Source: SZUA-22 sp963751695 (GTDB lineage: Bacteria; Bacteroidota; Ignavibacteria; Ignavibacteriales; Melioribacteraceae). Taken from it: a stretch of 64,000 nucleotides of DNA. Shown here in pieces: positions 26,646 through 35,483 of this stretch. The stretch is taken from the NCBI GenBank assembly GCA_963751695.1, contig CAVVVP010000002.1:62001-126000 (forward strand), in the 5' to 3' direction. A program made the position numbers and the translations under genes. The notes under the pieces are model-generated. The model did no database searches, was not told where the DNA came from, and saw only the letters and a list, made by a program, of their open reading frames with translations. Within the stretch, counting starts at the first letter, position 1, and every line of letters starts with the position of its first letter.

Positions 26646-29480
26646 TTAGTTACTTCTTTCTAATTCTTCCTTTAAAAATTTACCAGTTAAACTATTCTTG
26701 CTTTTTGCTACCTCTTCTGGAGTACCTTCTGCAATAATCTTGCCTCCATGTTCTCCGCCACCTGGACCTAGATCAATGACATGATCAGCAACTTTTATCA
26801 CGTCCATATTATGTTCGACGACAATTACAGTGTTTCCCTTATCAACAAGTTTTTGAAGAACGTTCAGCAGAATTCGAACATCTTCGAAATGCAGTCCAGT
26901 TGTTGGTTCGTCAAGTACATAAAGTGTTTTTCCAGTGCTAATTTTGCTCAATTCGGTTGCTAGTTTTACACGTTGTGCTTCACCACCAGAGAGTGTGGTC
27001 GCCTGCTGGCCCAATTTGATGTATCCTAATCCAACATCATTAATCGATTTAATTTTTCTAATAATTCTTGGATGATCCTTAAAGAATTCAACTGCATCAT
27101 CAACTGTCATGTTTAGCACATCGTTGATTGACTTTGTCTTATATAAGACTTCCAGAGTTTCGTGGTTATAGCGTTTTCCATTACATACTTCACAAGTAAC
27201 GTGAACATCCGGCAAAAAATTCATTTCTATTTTCTTCAGACCAGCACCTTGGCATTCTTCACATCTACCGCTCTTGACATTAAAACTGAACCGTCCAGGT
27301 TTGTATCCTCTTACTTTTGATTCTGGGAGCTCCGCATAAAGGTCACGTATGAATGTAAATAAACCTGTATACGTCGCTGGATTAGAACGTGGTGTTCTGC
27401 CTATTGGCGATTGATCGATCTCAATAATTTTATCTATATGTTCGAGTCCTTCAACATGCTTGTGCCCTAATGGGACAACTTTTGAATGATAAATCTTCTT
27501 AAGCAGAATTCTTACAAGTGTATAATTGATAAGAGTCGATTTCCCAGATCCGCTCACACCCGAGATTACTGTAAATGTCTCCAAAGGAATTTTTAAGTTT
27601 ACAGATCTGAGATTATTTCCTTCTGCTCCAGAAATAACCAGTTGATTGCCACTCCCTTTTCTTCGCTCCTTTGAAAAATTAATAGATAAATGGTTTCTTA
27701 TATAGTCCAGAGTTAATGATGGACAATCCCCATTCGCTTTTAAAAGCTTATCAGCAGGACCAGTTAGACAAACTTCTCCACCGTGTTCTCCAGCCCTCGG
27801 TCCAAGATCGATGATATAATCAGCACTTTCAATTGTCTCGCGATCATGTTCAACAACAATGACAGTATTGCCGAGTTCTCTTAAATTTTTAAGTGAGTTT
27901 ATTAGCTTTATATTATCACTTTGATGAAGACCTATACTTGGTTCGTCCAGGACATATAGAACTCCGGCTAAATGTGTTCCTATCTGTGTTGCAAGCCGGA
28001 TCCTTTGTGACTCGCCACCAGAAAGACTTCTTGCTGACCGTGAGAGTGTTAAATAATCTAATCCAACATTGAGAAGAAAATCTAATCTCTCCGTAATTTC
28101 TTTTAGGATTGGAGTGGCAATAATATTGTCGCGATCTTTAAGTTTAAGTTTATTGAAGAATGTTTTTACCCGCTCAATCGATAGTGATGTCACTTCACTT
28201 ATGTTTTTCTTTCCAAGAGTTATTGCAAGCGATTCTTTTTTTAATCTTCCTCCGTTGCAATCTTCACAAATGGTTGTGGTCATATATGATTCTGCCCACT
28301 CTCTGATCTTATTTGAAGATGACTTATTATAATAATGCTCAATGTAATTCAACACTCCAGAGAATTTATGTTTATAGGTGACACTTTTTCCACCACCATA
28401 AGTATAGATAAATGGAATTTTTTCTTTGGAACCATTTAGAAAAACTTCTCTCTGTTTTTCATCCAAGTCTTTAAGTTTTGTATCAAAAGTGAATCCATAA
28501 TATTCTGCAACGCCCCTTAATTGATTAAAAAACCAAATATTTCTGGGTTTACCTAAAGCTTCAATTCCACTTTCATTAATAGTTTTGTCCCAATCTGGAA
28601 TGATTAGATCCATGTTTAATTTCTTCATTTCTCCAAGTCCTTCGCAAGTTGGGCATGATCCATACGGAGAATTGAATGAAAATGAATTTGGGGCAAGCTC
28701 TTGATAACTAATACCACAATGATGACATGAAAGATCTCGGCTGAATATTTTATCAGTTTTTTCAGAATTTACAATGACACTTCCGTTTGCATAATTTAGA
28801 GCAACTTCGATCGATTCACTGATTCTATTCCGGGATTTTGCACTCACTTTTATTCGGTCAATGACAATTTCGATATTATGAATTTTATATCTGTCAACCT
28901 TGTAGCCTTTTTCAAGCTCAACTATTTCTCCGTCAACTCTGACTCTAATAAATCCATCTCTCAATATTTCATCAAAAAGTTCACGATAGTGACCTTTTCT
29001 TCCCCGAATAACAGGAGCCAATATTTGAATTCTTTTCTCTAGGTAGTCTTCAAGTATTGTATCAATTATTTGTTCAGAAGATTGCTTCTCAACAAGTCTA
29101 CCACAATTAAAACAATGAGGTCTGCCCACTCTTGCATATAGCAAGCGCATGAAATCATAAATTTCAGTGACAGTTCCAACAGTTGAACGAGGATTCCCGC
29201 TAGTTGATTTTTGTTCAATGGATATTGATGGACTCAATCCTTCAATAAGATCAACATCAGGTTTTTCTAAAAGATTAAGAAATTGCCTTGCGTAAGCTGA
29301 AAGAGACTCGATGTAGCGGCGTTGCCCCTCAGCATATATTGTATCGAATGCTAAGGAAGATTTACCTGAACCGGATAATCCTGTAATTACAATCAAAGAA
29401 TCTCTAGGAATTTCCAGATCAATATTCTTTAGATTGTGCTCCCTAGCACCTTTTATTACTATATTATTGTCCGAATTCAT
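26646..29480 (-). CDS. uvrA: excinuclease ABC subunit UvrA
   Basis: UvrA is the damage-recognition ATPase of nucleotide excision repair. Two ABC modules are seen, with Walker A GLSGSGKSS and GVSGSGKST and ABC signatures SLSGGESQRI and TLSGGEAQRV, plus three zinc-binding Cys sets (CFNCGR; CHHCG...CPTCEGLG; CEECQGAG...CEVCNGKRY). The frame opens at 29537, but the ATG at 29478-29480 gives the usual family start (MNSDNNIVIKGAREHNLKNI) and a length of 944 residues, so I use it. It heads a probable operon with the amidohydrolase and rdgB. Confidence 0.97.
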   Translation of the reverse strand: MNSDNNIVIKGAREHNLKNIDLEIPRDSLIVITGLSGSGKSSLAFDTIYAEGQRRYIESLSAYARQFLNLLEKPDVDLIEGLSPSISIEQKSTSGNPRSTVGTVTEIYDFMRLLYARVGRPHCFNCGRLVEKQSSEQIIDTILEDYLEKRIQILAPVIRGRKGHYRELFDEILRDGFIRVRVDGEIVELEKGYKVDRYKIHNIEIVIDRIKVSAKSRNRISESIEVALNYANGSVIVNSEKTDKIFSRDLSCHHCGISYQELAPNSFSFNSPYGSCPTCEGLGEMKKLNMDLIIPDWDKTINESGIEALGKPRNIWFFNQLRGVAEYYGFTFDTKLKDLDEKQREVFLNGSKEKIPFIYTYGGGKSVTYKHKFSGVLNYIEHYYNKSSSNKIREWAESYMTTTICEDCNGGRLKKESLAITLGKKNISEVTSLSIERVKTFFNKLKLKDRDNIIATPILKEITERLDFLLNVGLDYLTLSRSARSLSGGESQRIRLATQIGTHLAGVLYVLDEPSIGLHQSDNIKLINSLKNLRELGNTVIVVEHDRETIESADYIIDLGPRAGEHGGEVCLTGPADKLLKANGDCPSLTLDYIRNHLSINFSKERRKGSGNQLVISGAEGNNLRSVNLKIPLETFTVISGVSGSGKSTLINYTLVRILLKKIYHSKVVPLGHKHVEGLEHIDKIIEIDQSPIGRTPRSNPATYTGLFTFIRDLYAELPESKVRGYKPGRFSFNVKSGRCEECQGAGLKKIEMNFLPDVHVTCEVCNGKRYNHETLEVLYKTKSINDVLNMTVDDAVEFFKDHPRIIRKIKSINDVGLGYIKLGQQATTLSGGEAQRVKLATELSKISTGKTLYVLDEPTTGLHFEDVRILLNVLQKLVDKGNTVIVVEHNMDVIKVADHVIDLGPGGGEHGGKIIAEGTPEEVAKSKNSLTGKFLKEELERSN

Positions 29481-29584
29481 CAAATCTTTAATAATATTTA
29501 AAGATTTTATTTTACATATTGTATTTGCCAAAATCAATTTAATTATTGATAAAAATTCAGAACCATTAACTAAAAAGAGTATTT

Positions 29585-30211
29585 ATGTCCTATCCGGAGA
29601 AAATCAATACAATTTTTACAAGATCTCAATCTCAATTTAAGGTGAAGGGTTCTCTTTTTATTGGCCAGGTTATTCCCGTTTCGTCCTCAAATGATGCAGA
29701 AGACTTGCTATCAGAAACACGGAAAACGTATTATGATGCCACTCATAATTGTTATAGCTATAGAATAATTGATGAAAAAGATTTTCGATATTCTGATGAT
29801 GGAGAGCCAAATGGGACAGCAGGAATCAGAATTTATAATGCAATAAATCATTTTAATTTATCAAACGTATTAATTGTGTCAACAAGATATTATGGAGGCA
29901 CTAAACTTGGAGTTGGTCCTTTAGGAAAAGCATACTATAATTCAGCTTATCAAGCAATAAAATCTTCGAATATTATAACACAGTATAATTATACAAAATT
30001 AATTATTGAATTTGATTTCGACATGACCAGTAAGGTACACCATTCCATAAATCAATTTGAAGTTAAAAATATCGAAAATTTATATGAGGAGAAACCAAAG
30101 ATTATATCTTTTATAAAACAAAACTTTGTAACAAAATTCTCAACTGAATTGGAGTTAATTTCAAAAGGAAGTATTAAAATTGATGTATTAGATGAGAATT
30201 TTTATATGTGA
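29585..30211 (+). CDS. YigZ/IMPACT family protein
   Basis: A 208-residue protein of the UPF0029 family. The N-terminal domain holds the signature DDGEPNGTAGIRIYNAI followed by STRYYGGTKLGVGPLGKAYYN; the C-terminal half is the ferredoxin-like DUF1949-type domain. Bacterial YigZ has been suggested to act near translation or proteolysis, but the activity is not settled. It is divergent from uvrA, with about 100 bases between the starts. Confidence 0.9.
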   Translation: MSYPEKINTIFTRSQSQFKVKGSLFIGQVIPVSSSNDAEDLLSETRKTYYDATHNCYSYRIIDEKDFRYSDDGEPNGTAGIRIYNAINHFNLSNVLIVSTRYYGGTKLGVGPLGKAYYNSAYQAIKSSNIITQYNYTKLIIEFDFDMTSKVHHSINQFEVKNIENLYEEKPKIISFIKQNFVTKFSTELELISKGSIKIDVLDENFYM

Positions 30212-30322
30212 TTTTCTTCTTAAATTGAGACTGCATAAAGCATTATAGAATGAGACCTTAGGTGGTTTTTGTATTCTCACGATAATAATGTCCATTATTT
30301 TCAAACTAAGATTTAATTATGC

Positions 30323-30352
30323 TTGACATTATTTTATACTATTCACTATTTT
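30323..30352 (+). promoter_or_regulatory. candidate promoter of the nuo operon
   Basis: TTGACA at 30323-30328 is followed after 18 bases by TATTTT at 30347-30352. This places a start of transcription near 30359, about 19 bases before nuoA. The -10 matches four of six sigma-70 consensus positions. Chance matches are possible in AT-rich DNA. Confidence 0.4.
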
Positions 30353-30377
30353 TCGAGTCATATTATTCACGGTAAAG

Positions 30378-30803
30378 ATGCTTACAGAATTCGGTAAAAT
30401 TTTTATTTTTGTGTTGGTTGGAATTGCATTCGTGGGAATAGCAATATTTATGGCCTCCCTTATAAGACCTAACAGAAAGACCAAAGAAAAACTTACAACG
30501 TATGAATGCGGAGAGAATCCTGTAGGCTCATCATGGCAGAAATTTAATATCCGTTTTTATGTTGTCGCTTTAATTTTCTTAATCTTTGATGTAGAAGTTG
30601 TTTTGCTATTTCCATGGGCGATAAATTACCGTGAATTTGGATTTTATGGTTTTCTCGTAGGAGCAATATTCTTAATTATTCTTTTTATTGGAATGCTCTA
30701 TGAATGGAGAAAGGGTGATCTAGAATGGGATAGAAGCCAACCGACAATACCAAGCATCAATAATTTTATTATTTCTAAAAAAGTAGATCGGAAAGCTGAG
30801 TAA
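30378..30803 (+). CDS. nuoA: NADH-quinone oxidoreductase subunit A
   Basis: The 141-residue protein is a membrane subunit of complex I near the quinone entry. It has three hydrophobic helices and the family motif KLTTYECGENPVGSSWQKFNI, whose Cys-containing loop faces the quinone site, then YVVALIFLIFDVEVVLLFPWA. It is the first gene of an eleven-gene operon, six bases before nuoB. Confidence 0.96.
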   Translation: MLTEFGKIFIFVLVGIAFVGIAIFMASLIRPNRKTKEKLTTYECGENPVGSSWQKFNIRFYVVALIFLIFDVEVVLLFPWAINYREFGFYGFLVGAIFLIILFIGMLYEWRKGDLEWDRSQPTIPSINNFIISKKVDRKAE

Positions 30804-30808
30804 GATAT

Positions 30809-31306
30809 ATGGGATTACTGGATAAACAATTTTCTGACGGTAACATTGTAATTGCGAAAGCTGAGGACGTAATGAACTGGGCAAGGTTGTCTTCTCTATG
30901 GCAGCTTAGTTTTGGTTTAGCATGTTGCGCGATCGAAATGATGGCAACATCTGCGTCTCATTACGATTTTGATAGGTTTGGCGTTATGCCACGTCCTACC
31001 CCCCGTCAAGTTGATGTCATAATCATATCAGGTACAGTAACATTAAAAATGGCAACTAGAATTAAGCGATTGTATGAACAAATGCCGGATCCGAAATATA
31101 TTATCTCAATGGGAAGCTGTGCAAATTGCGGCGGTCCATATTGGGAACATGGTTATCACGTTTTAAAAGGTATTGATAGAATAATTCCAGTAGATGTATA
31201 TGTGCCTGGTTGTCCGCCGAGGCCAGAAGCTCTGCTAGAAGGCCTATTAAAACTTCAAGAGAAAATAAGAACCGAAACACTCAGAACTAAAAAGAAAACT
31301 GCGTGA
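30809..31306 (+). CDS. nuoB: NADH-quinone oxidoreductase subunit B
   Basis: The 165-residue subunit binds cluster N2, the last iron-sulfur centre before quinone. Ligands are the adjacent Cys pair in GLACCAIEMM, the Cys of SMGSCANCGG and the Cys of VPGCPPRPE. Its stop codon overlaps the GTG start of nuoC (GTGA). Confidence 0.97.
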   Translation: MGLLDKQFSDGNIVIAKAEDVMNWARLSSLWQLSFGLACCAIEMMATSASHYDFDRFGVMPRPTPRQVDVIIISGTVTLKMATRIKRLYEQMPDPKYIISMGSCANCGGPYWEHGYHVLKGIDRIIPVDVYVPGCPPRPEALLEGLLKLQEKIRTETLRTKKKTA

Positions 31307-31830
31307 AGACTCCGGAAGAAATTTTTGAAATACTAAAGTCACAATTTGCTGAAGCTGTTCTGGAAATGGAATCTGAACTTCCTGTTGAACCAGTTATCAC
31401 AGTTGATCCACTAAAGATTGATGAGGTTGGTGAATTTTTACGATCAAATGAGGAACTTCAATTCGATAGTCTGATGAACCTTTCTGGTGTTGATGATGAA
31501 AATGGAGTTAAGGAAACGGCTGATGATGGAACAGTTACAATAACTGGTGCGACTTTAAGTGTTTACTATCATCTCCACTCAACAATTTTGAAACATAAAA
31601 TAACTTTAAAAGTTTCTACAGATAAAGATAAACCAGAAGTTGGGTCAGTGGATGGTATTTGGAAAGCATCGACTTGGCACGAACGAGAAGCATATGATAT
31701 GTACGGAATTGTTTTCTTAAATCATCCCGATTTGAGAAGAATTCTTCTTCCAGATGATTGGGATGGTTACCCATTAAGAAAAGATTATGAAAATCCAGAA
31801 TTTTACGACGGAATGAAAGTTCCTTACTAA
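31303..31830 (+). CDS. nuoC: NADH-quinone oxidoreductase subunit C
   Basis: The 175-residue peripheral-arm subunit carries the 30-kDa signature: STWHEREAYDMYGIVFLNHPDLRRIL followed by DWDGYPLRKDY (quoted in two parts of the same region). The GTG start overlaps the nuoB stop by four bases. NuoC is separate from NuoD here, unlike the fused enterobacterial form. Residues about 60-80 (VDDENGVKETADDGTVTI) form a loop that I do not see in typical short NuoC proteins. Confidence 0.95.
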   Translation: MKTPEEIFEILKSQFAEAVLEMESELPVEPVITVDPLKIDEVGEFLRSNEELQFDSLMNLSGVDDENGVKETADDGTVTITGATLSVYYHLHSTILKHKITLKVSTDKDKPEVGSVDGIWKASTWHEREAYDMYGIVFLNHPDLRRILLPDDWDGYPLRKDYENPEFYDGMKVPY

Positions 31831-31845
31831 TTTTTTATAGAGCGA

Positions 31846-32964
31846 ATGGCAGAAATTAGAACAGAAGAAATGATTTTGAATATGGGTCCTCAACACCCTT
31901 CCACACACGGAGTGTTGAGATTAGAACTCGTATTAGAAGGTGAAGTTGTCCAAGACGTAAAACCTCATATTGGGTATCTTCACCGCTGTTTTGAGAAACA
32001 TGCTGAAGCCATGACATACCCACAAGTTATTCCTTACACTGATAGAATGGACTATCTTGCTTCGATGTACAACAATTTTGGTTACGTTGAAGGTGTAGAA
32101 AAATTGATGGGCATAGAAGTACCGGATCGAGTACAGTATATTCGAGTTATAATGGGTGAACTACAAAGAATCGCTTCTCACCTTGTAGCACTTGGAACTT
32201 ACGGTTTGGATTTAGGTGCTTTCACACCGTTTCTATACCTTTTTAGAGATCGTGAGATGATTCTAACTCTCTTTGAAGAGACTTGTGGAGCAAGACTACT
32301 ATATAATTATATGTGGGTAGGAGGATTATCACATGATATTCATCCAGACTTTGTTAGAAAAACTAAGGAGTTTGTAAATTACTTTAGACCCACCATCGAT
32401 GAATTGAATGAACTTTTAACATATAATAAAATTTTTATTGAACGAACAGCAAATATTGGGATTTGCCCACCAGAAGAAGCAATAAATTTAGGAATGACAG
32501 GTCCAAACTTGCGCGGAAGCGGAGTTAAATTTGATCTCAGAAGAGATGACCCATATTCAATCTACGACAGATTTGATTTTGAAATTCCAGTTGGAGAAGG
32601 TCATGTTGGAACTGTAGGTGACTGTTGGGATAGATATTATGTTAGAGTTTTGGAGCTAGAACAAAGTTTGAGAATCATTGAACAAGCAATTGATCAAATT
32701 CCCGATGGTGATATTTCAGAGGCAGTACCTCGAAGAGTTAAGCCTCCAAAAGGTCACATTTATCATCGTGTTGAAGCACCAAAAGGAGAGCTTGGATATT
32801 TTATTGTAAGTGATGGTACTGTAAACCCTACACGAGTGAAGGTACGCGCTCCATCTTTTGTTTCACTTTCGGCAATTGGAGAAATTTCCAAAGGATATTT
32901 AGTAGCAGATGTTGTAGCAATACTCGGAAGCTTGGATATAGTTTTAGGAGAAATTGATAGATAG
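31846..32964 (+). CDS. nuoD: NADH-quinone oxidoreductase subunit D
   Basis: The 372-residue 49-kDa-type subunit forms the quinone-binding chamber with NuoB. It opens with EEMILNMGPQHPSTHGVLRL, which contains the His-rich loop lining the site, and ends EIDR like the hydrogenase large-subunit relatives. The stop codon abuts the nuoH start directly. The operon passes from nuoD straight to nuoH, where nuoE, nuoF and nuoG would lie in 14-gene operons. Confidence 0.97.
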   Translation: MAEIRTEEMILNMGPQHPSTHGVLRLELVLEGEVVQDVKPHIGYLHRCFEKHAEAMTYPQVIPYTDRMDYLASMYNNFGYVEGVEKLMGIEVPDRVQYIRVIMGELQRIASHLVALGTYGLDLGAFTPFLYLFRDREMILTLFEETCGARLLYNYMWVGGLSHDIHPDFVRKTKEFVNYFRPTIDELNELLTYNKIFIERTANIGICPPEEAINLGMTGPNLRGSGVKFDLRRDDPYSIYDRFDFEIPVGEGHVGTVGDCWDRYYVRVLELEQSLRIIEQAIDQIPDGDISEAVPRRVKPPKGHIYHRVEAPKGELGYFIVSDGTVNPTRVKVRAPSFVSLSAIGEISKGYLVADVVAILGSLDIVLGEIDR

Positions 32965-34032
32965 ATGCAAGATTACATTGCTGACATAACTGGAAGCGAA
33001 ATAATAGCATTCATTGCTGGGACAGTTCCAGTTCTTGCTTTCATGGTAGTATTTACACTATTTGCGGTTTGGCTTGAACGAAAAGTTTCAGCTCATATGC
33101 AAGATAGACTTGGACCTATGAGAGTAGGATACCATGGTGCTCTTCAAACTTTAGCAGATTTTATAAAACTGCTTCAGAAGGAAGACATTGTCGCGGAAGC
33201 AAATGACCGTCCACTTTTTAACATTGCACCATACATGGTATTTGTTGGAACTTTACTTGCATACACAATGCTGCCATATACTTCGATTTATATCGGTTCT
33301 TCTGCTGATGTCGGGGTTTTCTTTGTTCTTGCAGTTTCGGGATTCGTTGTTGCCGGAATTTTAATGGCGGGCTGGGGATCGAACAATAAATATTCACTTT
33401 ATGGCGCACTTAGAGCAGCAGCTCAAATTGTTAGTTACGAGATTCCAACGGCTCTGGTAGTGCTTACTATGCTGATGTTCTATGGAACAATGAGTTTGAA
33501 TGAGATCAGTATTCAACAGACTGGATTTATTTGGAATTGGGGAATTCTAGGTGGAGCATTAACTGGAATAGCAAAGTTTTTAATTATCCCATTTCTTTTC
33601 GTTGCGTTTATAATTTTGTTCATAAGTTCATTGGCAGAAACTAACAGAACTCCTTTTGACCTTCCAGAATCAGAATCAGAATTGGTTGCTGGATTCACAA
33701 CGGAATACTCCGGCGTTAAGTTCGCGATGTTCTTCTTAGCAGAATTTTGCAACATGTTCTTAGTTTCAGCAATTCTTGTAATATTTTTCTTTGGTGGATA
33801 TCAATCACCATTTGGCTATTTTGGAAATTTATTTGGAATTGAATGGTTAATACCAATTGAACAAACATTTTGGTTCATTGCTAAAGGTCTATTCTTTGTG
33901 TTTGTTCAAATGTGGCTTAGATGGACACTACCAAGAGTTAGAGTAGATCAGCTAATGACAATTTGCTGGAAATATTTAATTCCATATGCATTTATTAACT
34001 TACTTATTATTGGTTTAATTCTGTTGATATGA
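32965..34032 (+). CDS. nuoH: NADH-quinone oxidoreductase subunit H
   Basis: The 355-residue membrane subunit lies at the joint of the two arms and forms part of the quinone tunnel. Eight or more helices are evident. Motifs: WLERKVSAHMQDRLGPMRVG and SLAETNRTPFDLPESESELV, the acidic loop facing the quinone. Its TGA overlaps the nuoI ATG by four bases (ATGA). Confidence 0.97.
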   Translation: MQDYIADITGSEIIAFIAGTVPVLAFMVVFTLFAVWLERKVSAHMQDRLGPMRVGYHGALQTLADFIKLLQKEDIVAEANDRPLFNIAPYMVFVGTLLAYTMLPYTSIYIGSSADVGVFFVLAVSGFVVAGILMAGWGSNNKYSLYGALRAAAQIVSYEIPTALVVLTMLMFYGTMSLNEISIQQTGFIWNWGILGGALTGIAKFLIIPFLFVAFIILFISSLAETNRTPFDLPESESELVAGFTTEYSGVKFAMFFLAEFCNMFLVSAILVIFFFGGYQSPFGYFGNLFGIEWLIPIEQTFWFIAKGLFFVFVQMWLRWTLPRVRVDQLMTICWKYLIPYAFINLLIIGLILLI

Positions 34033-34649
34033 TTAAGAGTTATCTTAGAAATACTTGGGAAGGAATTTATACCATTTTAATCGGTATGAAAGTGACCTGG
34101 AAGCATCTCTTTGTTCCAGCTGTTACAATCCAATATCCTGAAGAACGTGTTCCGATGGTTGAGCGTGCACGTAATAGATTATTCGTCAATATGGATGACT
34201 GTATTGGATGTAATCAATGTTCAAATGCTTGCCCAGTTAATTGTATTGAAATTGAGACTGTCAAATCACTTCCAACAGACGATCTTGGAATTACATCTAA
34301 TGGAAAAAAGAAAGCATTGTGGGTAACCAAATTTGATATAGATATTGCGAAATGCTGTTATTGTCAATTGTGCGTTTTTCCTTGTCCTACTGAATGTATA
34401 TACATGACAGATGTTTACGAATTTTCCGAATTTGATAGAAATGATCTTATATACAAATTTGCAAACCTCACTGATACTGAAATAATAGAAAAACAAGAGA
34501 ATTTTGAGAAATTCCAAACTGAAAAAGAAGTGCAAAAGATAGCGGCCGCAAAAGCTAAAGCTGAAGCTGATGCCAAAAAGAAAGCAGAAGAAGCTGCGAA
34601 AAATGAAGAAGATACTTCTAATAATGAAGAAGAGAAACCAGAGGAATAA
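34029..34649 (+). CDS. nuoI: NADH-quinone oxidoreductase subunit I with charged C-terminal tail
   Basis: The 206-residue ferredoxin-like subunit holds two [4Fe-4S] clusters (N6a, N6b) through CIGCNQCSNACPVNC and CCYCQLCVFPCPTEC. From about residue 160 a low-complexity tail of Lys, Ala and Glu follows (KAKAEADAKKKAEEAAK then EEEKPEE), predicted as a charged helix and absent from most NuoI proteins of about 160-180 residues. In an enzyme lacking NuoEFG, the clusters of NuoI are the natural entry for electrons, so the tail could help dock an electron donor; that is inference. Confidence 0.95.
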   Translation: MIKSYLRNTWEGIYTILIGMKVTWKHLFVPAVTIQYPEERVPMVERARNRLFVNMDDCIGCNQCSNACPVNCIEIETVKSLPTDDLGITSNGKKKALWVTKFDIDIAKCCYCQLCVFPCPTECIYMTDVYEFSEFDRNDLIYKFANLTDTEIIEKQENFEKFQTEKEVQKIAAAKAKAEADAKKKAEEAAKNEEDTSNNEEEKPEE

Positions 34650-34660
34650 TTTTTAAGATA

Positions 34661-35158
34661 ATGTCAATTTACGATTTCATATTTTATTTATTTGCTGCAA
34701 TCACTTTACTATCTGGATTGATGGTTGTATCATCAGGCAATATAGTCAGATCGGCTTACTACCTCCTCTCTACCCTATTTGGAATTAGCGGCCTATACGT
34801 ACTTCTTGGTGCCGACTTTTTAGCTGTAACCCAGATAATGGTTTATATTGGCGGAATCTTGATCTTAATACTTTTTGGTGTTATGCTGACTTCTGATTTA
34901 ACTCAAGTCGAGATAAAGAAAGGAAAATCAGCAGTATTACCAGCAATAGTTGGAGTTGGAGTATTGTTGGGAAGTATTACTTCCATTTTAATGAAAACAA
35001 ATTGGCAAATAGAACTTTCCAAGATTCCTCAAACTACGACATACGATCTTGGGAAACTATTGATCACAGATTATGTATTAATTTTTGAACTTTTAGGTAT
35101 TCTGTTATTGATCGCACTAATTGGTGCAGCATCAATGGCTAGAAGAGATAATAAGTAA
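34661..35158 (+). CDS. nuoJ: NADH-quinone oxidoreductase subunit J
   Basis: The 165-residue membrane subunit has five helices. The GISGLYVLLGADFLAVTQIM and YIGGILILILFGVML segments are the conserved helix 2-3 region with the pi-bulge that moves during turnover. It starts 11 bases after nuoI. Confidence 0.95.
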   Translation: MSIYDFIFYLFAAITLLSGLMVVSSGNIVRSAYYLLSTLFGISGLYVLLGADFLAVTQIMVYIGGILILILFGVMLTSDLTQVEIKKGKSAVLPAIVGVGVLLGSITSILMKTNWQIELSKIPQTTTYDLGKLLITDYVLIFELLGILLLIALIGAASMARRDNK

Positions 35159-35169
35159 CGAGGAAAGAA

Positions 35170-35481
35170 TTGTTCGAAGTTGGATTAACACATTATTTAG
35201 TTGTAAGCTCATTCCTTTTCGCATTTGGGATTTATGCAATCCTAATCAGAAAAAATGCGATATTGGTTCTGATGGGTGTTGAGTTGATATTAAATGCTGC
35301 AAATATAAATTTCGTTGCATTTTCTAGATACGGTAATTTCGGATTAAACGGACAGCTTATGGCACTGTTCGTAATCATACTAGCAGCTGCTGAAGCTGCA
35401 ATAGCTTTAGCAATTGTACTGAATATCTATAAAACATTTGGACATGTAAACGTTGATGAAATTGATAAACTTAAAGAATAA
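35170..35481 (+). CDS. nuoK: NADH-quinone oxidoreductase subunit K
   Basis: The 103-residue, three-helix subunit belongs to the proton channel row. VLMGVELILNAANINFVAF carries the conserved membrane Glu, and a second Glu lies in AAAEAAIALAIV. The start is a TTG: GAGGAAAG lies just upstream, and the resulting N-terminus (FEVGLTHYLVVSSFLFAFG) matches the family's usual start. Confidence 0.95.
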   Translation: MFEVGLTHYLVVSSFLFAFGIYAILIRKNAILVLMGVELILNAANINFVAFSRYGNFGLNGQLMALFVIILAAAEAAIALAIVLNIYKTFGHVNVDEIDKLKE

Positions 35482-35483
35482 TA

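Noticed and set aside
30323..30340. TTGACA with TATACT at 30335 as the nuo promoter
   Set aside because: The spacing of six bases is impossible for a sigma-70 promoter; the TATTTT at 18 bases was used instead.
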